The translations under genes and the position numbers were made by a program. The notes beneath the pieces were generated by a model. The model had not been told where the DNA came from, ran no database searches, and worked only from the letters and a program-made list of their open reading frames with translations. From Saccharomyces uvarum (Eukaryota; Ascomycota; Saccharomycetes; Saccharomycetales; Saccharomycetaceae), in contig OX365931.1 of NCBI GenBank assembly GCA_947243795.1, positions 124,001 through 188,000 of the forward strand: DNA of 64,000 bases, in the 5' to 3' direction. Positions 57,642 through 64,000 of the stretch are shown here, piece by piece (within the stretch, counting starts at the first letter, position 1; each line of letters starts with the position of its first letter).

Positions 57642-60623
57642 ATGGAGAGAGATGAATACCAGCAGCCCAACTCTCATGGGAAAAACACATTTCTATCGCG
57701 AATATTTGGTTTACAATCAGATGAAGTTAATCCATCTCTCAGCAGTCAAGAGATGAGCAATTTCCCCATACCGGACATAGAGAGAGGTTCTTCTCTGTTG
57801 CACTCGTCCAGTAGTAGCCAAGGGGACCGCGATGAGAACGATTTGCGTGTTCCTGAATCAGACCAAGGCTCCAGCACAGAAGAAGAAGAAGAAGAGGTCC
57901 AAGCGTACGTACCACAGATTGCAAACGGACTGAATACTAATCGCCACTCCGGTGTTGTGACGGGTGAGGGAAGTGCATTTGGAACGAAGAAGAATGGCTT
58001 AGAGAGGTTGGCAGAGGACTCCGCCGAAGATTCTGTGCCCAAAGTTGGACAGCTTTCATCAGAAGAAGAAGACAATGAATTCATGAATAATGATGGGTTT
58101 GAAGATGATACCCCCCTCTTCCAGAAGGGCAATGTGCCAGACACTGTGTCTAAAAAGAGTAACACTGTGGAGGAAGACCAACGGCCTTTGTTTTTCAGAC
58201 ACATCTTACAGAATAACTATCCTCAGCGCAATACCCAACAGCTATTTACCTCATCGAAAACTTCCCATCACGATAAGGGCAAGAGCACGGATAGCGCTAC
58301 TAATAATGCCAATAGGAGCAAAAAGCATAGCACCAAATATTTTGGTAGTGCCTCACAATCTCGGTTTACTGGTTCATCATCAAACCAAACAAACCGATTC
58401 ACTAAGTTGTTTCCTCTAAGAAAACCAAATTTATTAAACAACATATCTGTCTTAAACAACACCCCCGAAGATAGAATTAATACCTTAAGTGTCAAAGAGC
58501 GGGCTCTTTGGAAGTGGGCAAATGTAGAAAACCTTGATATGTTTCTACAAGATGTTTACAACTATTATCTAGGAAATGGTTACTATTGCATCATACTGGA
58601 GAAAATTCTAAACATAGGTACTTTACTCTTTGTCGTCTTCATTTCCACGTACATGGGACATTGCATTGATTATTCTGAATTGCCCACGAGTCATCAAATT
58701 TCAGACATTATTATCGATAAGTGCTATTCCACAAACATAACAGGATTCACTAAGTTTTTTCTTTGGATGTTCTATTTCTTCGTAATTCTCAAAATTGTCC
58801 AAATATATTTCGATGTTAAAAAATTATCGGAATTGCAAAACTTCTACAAGTACCTTTTAAATATATCTGACGATGAACTCCAAACGCTGCCCTGGCAAAA
58901 TGTAATACAACAGCTCATGTACTTAAAGGATCAGAATGCTATGACGGCAAACGTTGTTGAAGTTAAAGCGAAGAATAGAATTGACGCGCATGATGTGGCT
59001 AATAGGATCATGCGTAGAGAAAATTACTTGATTGCTCTTTACAACAGCGATATTTTGGACCTCTCTTTGCCGATTCCACTATTTAGGACCAACGTATTGA
59101 CAAAAACATTAGAATGGAACATTAACCTATGTGTCATGGGGTTTGTGTTCAACGAATCCGGTTTTATCAAGCAAAGTGTTTTGAAACCCTCTCAAAGAGA
59201 ATTCACACGAGAAGAATTGCAAAAGAGGTTTATGCTAGCAGGCTTCCTCAATATCATACTGGCACCATTCCTGGTTACATATTTTGTTTTGCTCTATTTT
59301 TTCAGGTATTTTAATGAATACAAGACATCACCTGGCTCCATAGGCGCTCGTCAATACACGCCTATAGCAGAATGGAGGTTTCGTGAATACAATGAGCTTT
59401 ATCACATCTTTAAGAAGAGAATGAGTCTAAGTACGACTCTGGCCAATAAATATGTTGATCAGTTTCCAAAAGAAAAGACCAATCTGTTCTTAAAGTTTGT
59501 TTCTTTTATCAGTGGATCATTCGTGGCCATTCTAGCATTTCTTACCGTATTTGATCCTGAAAACTTTTTAAATTTCGAAATATCCCCAGACAGGTCGGTC
59601 ATTTTCTACATTACTATTTTGGGTGCTATATGGTCAGTCAGTAGAAATACAATAGCCCAAGAATACCATGTTTTTGACCCAGAAGAGACACTTAAGGAAC
59701 TGTATACATATACGCACTATTTACCAAAAGAATGGGAAGGGAGATACCACAAAGAGGAAATCAAATTAGAGTTCTGTAAATTATACAACTTAAGGGTTGT
59801 AATTCTTCTGCGGGAACTCACTAGTCTAATGATAACACCATTTATACTTTGGTTTTCATTACCTTCTTCAGCAGGTAAAATTGTTGATTTTTTCAGAGAA
59901 AACTCTGAATATGTGGATGGATTAGGTTACGTTTGCAAGTATGCCATGTTTAATGTGAAAGACCTTGCCAGTAAAGATACTGGCGACCTGAAAGAAGATG
60001 ATCCGACGAAGAAAGCATATGTTAATGGAGGTCGTACGTTAAGCGACAAACGGAAGCGGAAATTTGCCACGGAAGATCACGGCGATAAAGATACAGCTAA
60101 TAATAAAATGCTACAGTCATACGTGTATTTCATGGATGATTATTCTAACAGTCAAAATTTGACAGGCAAATATCAATTGCCTGTAAAGAAAATTTACCAA
60201 AACAATGAAGGTGATTCTGCCCTTAACAATAAGTACTCGTGGAGGAAGCAGTTTCAGCCAGGCCAGAAGCCAGAGTTGTTTAGAATAGGTAAGCATGCAC
60301 TGGGGCCCAATCAGAATATTTCTCTCAAGAAATACTCTACCAAGAATCCTGCGAAGAATTGGGGTAATAACAATAATGGTAGCAGCAACAACGATGATAA
60401 TGGTACTAACATTACGAGTAATACTAATATCAATAATACTAATAATGAACACGAATTTGAACTCACAGAATCCTTTCTGGACTCTGACGCATTCCCTCGT
60501 TATGATGGAATAAACCAGAACAGTATGTTGAATTCGCATGATAATAATAGTGACAAACCCAACAAAGGAGGAGTCTTGGGACTCGTCAAAGAATATTATA
60601 AAAAGTCAGATGTTGGAAGATAA
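57642..60623 (+). CDS. ATG9: Atg9, autophagy lipid scramblase
   Basis: Multi-span membrane protein carried on small vesicles to the autophagosome assembly site, where it scrambles lipids supplied by Atg2. The protein has 993 residues, S. cerevisiae 997. The N-terminal ~280 residues are acidic and polar (MERDEYQQPNSHGK). The Atg9 core runs from about residue 285 (WKWANVENLDMFLQDVYNYY) to 740, with transmembrane segments near 318-335, 370-385, 535-555, 630-645 and others. The conserved stretch YNLRVVILLRELTSLMITPF is present. The C-terminal ~250 residues are Asn/Ser-rich and variable but end in the conserved LGLVKEYYKKSDVGR. Confidence 0.97.
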   Translation: MERDEYQQPNSHGKNTFLSRIFGLQSDEVNPSLSSQEMSNFPIPDIERGSSLLHSSSSSQGDRDENDLRVPESDQGSSTEEEEEEVQAYVPQIANGLNTNRHSGVVTGEGSAFGTKKNGLERLAEDSAEDSVPKVGQLSSEEEDNEFMNNDGFEDDTPLFQKGNVPDTVSKKSNTVEEDQRPLFFRHILQNNYPQRNTQQLFTSSKTSHHDKGKSTDSATNNANRSKKHSTKYFGSASQSRFTGSSSNQTNRFTKLFPLRKPNLLNNISVLNNTPEDRINTLSVKERALWKWANVENLDMFLQDVYNYYLGNGYYCIILEKILNIGTLLFVVFISTYMGHCIDYSELPTSHQISDIIIDKCYSTNITGFTKFFLWMFYFFVILKIVQIYFDVKKLSELQNFYKYLLNISDDELQTLPWQNVIQQLMYLKDQNAMTANVVEVKAKNRIDAHDVANRIMRRENYLIALYNSDILDLSLPIPLFRTNVLTKTLEWNINLCVMGFVFNESGFIKQSVLKPSQREFTREELQKRFMLAGFLNIILAPFLVTYFVLLYFFRYFNEYKTSPGSIGARQYTPIAEWRFREYNELYHIFKKRMSLSTTLANKYVDQFPKEKTNLFLKFVSFISGSFVAILAFLTVFDPENFLNFEISPDRSVIFYITILGAIWSVSRNTIAQEYHVFDPEETLKELYTYTHYLPKEWEGRYHKEEIKLEFCKLYNLRVVILLRELTSLMITPFILWFSLPSSAGKIVDFFRENSEYVDGLGYVCKYAMFNVKDLASKDTGDLKEDDPTKKAYVNGGRTLSDKRKRKFATEDHGDKDTANNKMLQSYVYFMDDYSNSQNLTGKYQLPVKKIYQNNEGDSALNNKYSWRKQFQPGQKPELFRIGKHALGPNQNISLKKYSTKNPAKNWGNNNNGSSNNDDNGTNITSNTNINNTNNEHEFELTESFLDSDAFPRYDGINQNSMLNSHDNNSDKPNKGGVLGLVKEYYKKSDVGR

Positions 60624-60843
60624 GGTGTTTAAGCAGTCCATGTCATGGCATATAACTATATATATAATTGTTTCCTTTTATCATCTTTTACTTAAATGCA
60701 TATATATTTCAATTTTTACTAATAAGATGTACAACACGAATAAGTGGAACGCATTCTCCACTTGATCAAAAAGGTTCTATAATTAATACAGTAATGCCTA
60801 AGAGCCCTTATGAAATAAAAAGTGATTAACGAATTTTAATTGG

Positions 60844-63276
60844 TTACTTCTTTCCACCACGTAATTTTCTTTCCCTTTCGTACTTGTTCTTTTCGGCACC
60901 TTCTTCTGTATTGATAGTATTGACGATATGAGCCATCTTTGCATGATACTTACTACTTTCCTTGTTCTTTTCATCGATTCTCTGTCTAGCTTCAAATTTG
61001 GCATCTTTACGAATTTCTTTCATAGTGAATTTACGTTCCTTCTTCAGTTGAGCCTTCATCTTATTGATTTCGCTTCTCGTTCTATCAGGGTCGTAAGATT
61101 TCTTATCAGGGTTGAAGTTTTCTTCATATTTAGGTGCGTGTGTAGGTATGGATATAGGCCTGTGATTTTGTAACGCTAGTGGGATATGTTCTGTGAATTT
61201 CAATAGTTTCTCGACCTTGTTCAAAAGAGTTTTAGGCTTTACAAAATCAGAATATCTCAAAGCATATGCTTTTAGTAGTTTTTGAATGGGTGAAATAATT
61301 TCTTGAAAAGCAGGCAATTCTTTCCACACAGTAGAGACGGTTACATCTAATGATTCCATAATGTTTAATAATAGGCAAATTTTCAGGTTTACTGATTGCG
61401 GATTTTCATCCATTGTTGATAGGCTATGCAATGGAATGATACTAGATCTTTTTTCTGCAAAATCAGCATCTTTTGGAAGCCCCAACTCGTAAGAATCTAA
61501 TCTAATATTTTCAAAGTCTAGTGGTTTGTCTTGGTTTTTCTTTTCAACTATAAAAGTGAATAAAACTTTTTGGAAGAAATAAACTGCCTCGGGTATATAC
61601 CTTTTGGAGATACGTTGATACTGTAAAACGATTCTTATCAAAATCGCACCAAAGGCAATTCTTTTCAATGAATTGAATTTGATTTGTTCCAGAAATTGAT
61701 TCATTAGGATTAACGAAGGAGTTATTACTAAATGGTATTGGTCTGAGGTAGAAAATAAGGTACCAATGACAGAGAAAAAAACCAAATCACCATTTGAAAG
61801 ACCATCGAAATAATCATTCTTAAAACGTGCTTGCATTTCGTTAATATATTCTCTACACTCTTCGGAAAGCGCTTGATTGTATTTGTCTGAAAGAGTTTTT
61901 AAAATTGAGATCAATGCATTTTGGGTATTTTCGAAAACTTTGACGTTTTTGGAATAGTCTTGATTACTTAGGAATATAATATGTCTCAGTAGAACGGTAG
62001 TAAATTGCCCCAGTTTCTTGTTATTACCTTCGGCCAATTTTGGTTGGTAGGCTTTGATGATATTTTTGACGATCTTAGGATGGTCAGCCAAATTTAACTT
62101 GTTTACTTGTTCCAGTAGTGCACCATGTGTTTCAGGGCAAGAAATGGAGATGTTTTTTTTCTTCAAGACTTGGGTAAAGTCGTCATCTTGGTCCTGATTT
62201 TCAAGGTTGACATCATCATCAGAGTTGGCAATTTCATCATTGCCTTCGTCGTAATCATTCTCATTATCCCAGAATCCGTCATCCAAATCTTCTACACCCT
62301 TTTCTTCACCTTCCTCCAGTTCGATCATACCATTCATACGATCAAGACGTTGTTGTTCCAATTCACGTTTTTTCTCTTCAGCTTCAGCATTTTTCTCTTC
62401 TTCAGTCTTTGTTCTATCAGTTGGGGCAGCTCTCCTATCCAGTTGCAGTTCTTTTACTCTAATGTCGTACTCCTTGTCTAGATCAGTCTTGGGTTCCATT
62501 GGATTCTTCTTGGGCTGTGTAGTCATCAATTCGGACATAACATCTTCGAAATCTTCATCCAAGTCGTCTATTTGCTCCTCCATTTTCCCTTGAGCCTTTT
62601 GTCTTTCCTGCTTATAGAACTTTGACTTCGCAATGACTTCCTGCATGACTTCAGCCTTCGTCTTTTTCCTCTGAGGTTGCTGCTGTTCAGCATCATCATC
62701 GTTAAATCGTTTGGAAGTTAATAAATCATCTTCGCCATTGTTTAATTCATCTTCCAACGACAATGTCTGGCCTAAATGTGTTAGACCGTCTCCGAACATT
62801 CCGCCATCGTCTTCATCGTCTTCGAGATTGAATAAGTTTGCATTTCTCTTAGATTGGCTTTGTCTTTCTCTAGTGAAACGTTCCAACATTTTTTCTTCCT
62901 CAGTCAACAACTTGTCCCTTTCACCAAATCTTTTATCGACCACACCACCACTTTTATTCTTCATCATCTTTCTTGCCTCAAATGCACGTTTCCTTTGTTC
63001 TTCACCAATTTGCTTAGAAATACCAGGTTTACCAACCGCAACACGATCAGCGGTTTTAGCAGGTGGACCATCTCTTCTCTTGTTTCTAGCAGCCTTCACT
63101 TCAAACGGGTTGAATTCCTCCCTGATCTCGGCAATAGCCCTATTTTTTTCTTCGCGATCATACTCCTTTGCTTGTCTCTTTGGATTCTTCTTACTCTTAC
63201 CTTTGATATTTGTTTGACCAGTGAGCCCGCGAGCCTTTAAGGCAGCTTTCAAATTTTTGAGTTGCGAACCGGCCAT
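60844..63276 (-). CDS. NOP14: Nop14, SSU processome component
   Basis: Nucleolar protein essential for 18S rRNA processing and 40S assembly, working with Noc4 and Emg1. The protein has 810 residues, as in S. cerevisiae. The N-terminal third is basic and charged, with KAALKARGLTGQTNIKGK and the conserved NPFEVKAARNKRR. An acidic region lies at about 310-370. The helical Nop14 domain fills the middle. The C-terminus is a long basic helix (KMKAQLKKERKFTMKEIRKD) ending KYERERKLRGGKK. It is divergent from RPN5. Confidence 0.97.
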   Translation of the reverse strand: MAGSQLKNLKAALKARGLTGQTNIKGKSKKNPKRQAKEYDREEKNRAIAEIREEFNPFEVKAARNKRRDGPPAKTADRVAVGKPGISKQIGEEQRKRAFEARKMMKNKSGGVVDKRFGERDKLLTEEEKMLERFTRERQSQSKRNANLFNLEDDEDDGGMFGDGLTHLGQTLSLEDELNNGEDDLLTSKRFNDDDAEQQQPQRKKTKAEVMQEVIAKSKFYKQERQKAQGKMEEQIDDLDEDFEDVMSELMTTQPKKNPMEPKTDLDKEYDIRVKELQLDRRAAPTDRTKTEEEKNAEAEEKKRELEQQRLDRMNGMIELEEGEEKGVEDLDDGFWDNENDYDEGNDEIANSDDDVNLENQDQDDDFTQVLKKKNISISCPETHGALLEQVNKLNLADHPKIVKNIIKAYQPKLAEGNNKKLGQFTTVLLRHIIFLSNQDYSKNVKVFENTQNALISILKTLSDKYNQALSEECREYINEMQARFKNDYFDGLSNGDLVFFSVIGTLFSTSDQYHLVITPSLILMNQFLEQIKFNSLKRIAFGAILIRIVLQYQRISKRYIPEAVYFFQKVLFTFIVEKKNQDKPLDFENIRLDSYELGLPKDADFAEKRSSIIPLHSLSTMDENPQSVNLKICLLLNIMESLDVTVSTVWKELPAFQEIISPIQKLLKAYALRYSDFVKPKTLLNKVEKLLKFTEHIPLALQNHRPISIPTHAPKYEENFNPDKKSYDPDRTRSEINKMKAQLKKERKFTMKEIRKDAKFEARQRIDEKNKESSKYHAKMAHIVNTINTEEGAEKNKYERERKLRGGKK

Positions 63277-63642
63277 CTCTATGCTCTTTATTTTATCCGA
63301 ACCTGAATCACACTAGTCTAACAACGTAAAGTCCGGAAATCTCCATTTCTCTTAATTATATGCTCATCTCAATAACGTTATTATTCTTCTTTTAATTCCT
63401 AAAATTTTTCACTCATTTCGTACGGCTCATCGCCCATGTGTTACCCGACCATATTATCTGCTTTTCTAGATCTTTTCGGTGGCAAAATACAAAGGGGAAC
63501 TTTTAAGCAAAAGCCTTAACAGCAAACTATAACAAGGGAGCATTAAAGTTCGAAATACTAGGTAGAATACTGTTGTGTAGGCTTTCTTTCGTGTTACTGG
63601 AAATATAGTATACAGTTTTGTGAAATAAGATATTAAGAAACC
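63277..63642. promoter_or_regulatory. Divergent NOP14-RPN5 promoter
   Basis: For NOP14: RRPE AAAATTTTTCA at 63401-63411, PAC as CTCATCGC (reverse GCGATGAG) at 63426-63433, and a Reb1 site TTACCCG at 63441-63447 that probably keeps the centre nucleosome-free. For RPN5: a PACE box, listed separately. Two different regulons meet here. Confidence 0.7.
63478..63486 (+). promoter_or_regulatory. PACE element (Rpn4 site) of RPN5
   Basis: GGTGGCAAA is an exact match to the proteasome-associated control element bound by Rpn4, in sense orientation 157 bp upstream of the RPN5 ATG. Confidence 0.85.
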
Positions 63643-64000
63643 ATGTCTAGAGACGCTCCAATTAAGGCCGACAAAGATTATACCCAGATTATAAAGGAAG
63701 AGTTTCCCAAGATTGATTCAATTGCTCATAATGACTATAGCTCTGCTCTAGATCAATTATTGATATTAGAGAAGAAAACCAGGCAGGCCTCAGATTTGGC
63801 CTCCTCGAAGGAAGTCCTCGCTAAGATCGTGGACCTGTTAGCATTGCAGAGTAAATGGGACGATCTAAATGAGCAATTGACTCTCCTATCGAAGAAACAT
63901 GGCCAGCTTAAATTGTCCATCCAGTACATGATACAGAAGATTATGGAATATTTGAGAGACTCGAAAACCCTCGACTTGGACACCAGGATTAAAGTTATTG
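63643..64000 (+). CDS. RPN5: Rpn5, 19S proteasome lid subunit (5' part, cut by right edge)
   Basis: Lid subunit of the 26S proteasome regulatory particle (PCI-domain family), also found in the COP9 signalosome. The frame starts MSRDAPIKADKDYTQIIKEEFP and remains open to the window end, giving about 119 codons. The first part matches S. cerevisiae YDL147W closely, including KKTRQASDLASSKEVLAKIV and LNEQLTLLSKKHGQLKLSI. These are the N-terminal helical repeats; the C-terminal PCI domain lies beyond the edge. The PACE box upstream confirms it as an Rpn4-regulated proteasome gene. Confidence 0.97.
   Translation, partial: MSRDAPIKADKDYTQIIKEEFPKIDSIAHNDYSSALDQLLILEKKTRQASDLASSKEVLAKIVDLLALQSKWDDLNEQLTLLSKKHGQLKLSIQYMIQKIMEYLRDSKTLDLDTRIKVI

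Overview
The window is nuclear DNA of a budding yeast of the genus Saccharomyces. Gene order, strand and spacing match the left arm of chromosome IV of S. cerevisiae from YDL186W (cut at the left edge) to YDL147W/RPN5 (cut at the right edge). Genes are compact and intronless, alternate strands and are separated by AT-rich gaps. The proteins are close to their S. cerevisiae counterparts but not identical: Vma1 differs from my memory of the S. cerevisiae protein at roughly nine places outside the intein, and Uga3, Nrp1 and Cdc9 differ much more. I read it as another Saccharomyces sensu stricto species rather than S. cerevisiae itself. I cannot fix the species by eye.

Layout, left to right. 1-8.2 kb: YDL186W end, VMA1 (vacuolar ATPase subunit A, without the VDE intein), RPL41A (25-residue ribosomal protein), MRX19/YDL183C, a 1.5-kb gap with lysine-pathway control sites, LYS20, INH1. 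8.6-18.4 kb: YDL180W, PCL9, DLD2, YDL177C, GID12/YDL176W, AIR2. 18.7-33.3 kb: nitrogen and redox metabolism, with DLD1, PAR32, GLT1 (glutamate synthase), UGA3 (GABA regulator), UGX2 and SFA1. 33.6-47.3 kb: RNA, DNA and signalling genes NRP1, FAP7, CDC36, CDC9, ENT1, MHF2, DHH1, STE7 and YDL157C. 47.6-64 kb: CMR1, CLB3, MSH5, SAS10, RPC53, ATG9, NOP14 and the start of RPN5.

Several promoters carry recognisable control sites that fit gene function: three Lys14-type elements before LYS20, paired Rap1-like sites before RPL41A, MCB boxes before CDC9 and CMR1, PAC and RRPE motifs before SAS10 and NOP14, a perfect PACE/Rpn4 box before RPN5, and an Abf1/GATA/Tbf1/Gcn4 cluster between the divergent nitrogen genes GLT1 and UGA3.

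I saw no tRNA, rRNA, centromere, Ty element, solo LTR, CRISPR array or sign of horizontal transfer. The window is ordinary conserved yeast chromosome and I found no clear undescribed system. The items most worth a second look are the empty intein site in VMA1, an unassigned 51-codon reading frame with yeast-like codon use beside a perfect palindrome in the YDL180W-PCL9 gap, a Tbf1-type TTAGGG cluster at GLT1/UGA3, and an apparently dead ERI1-like exonuclease domain in NRP1.
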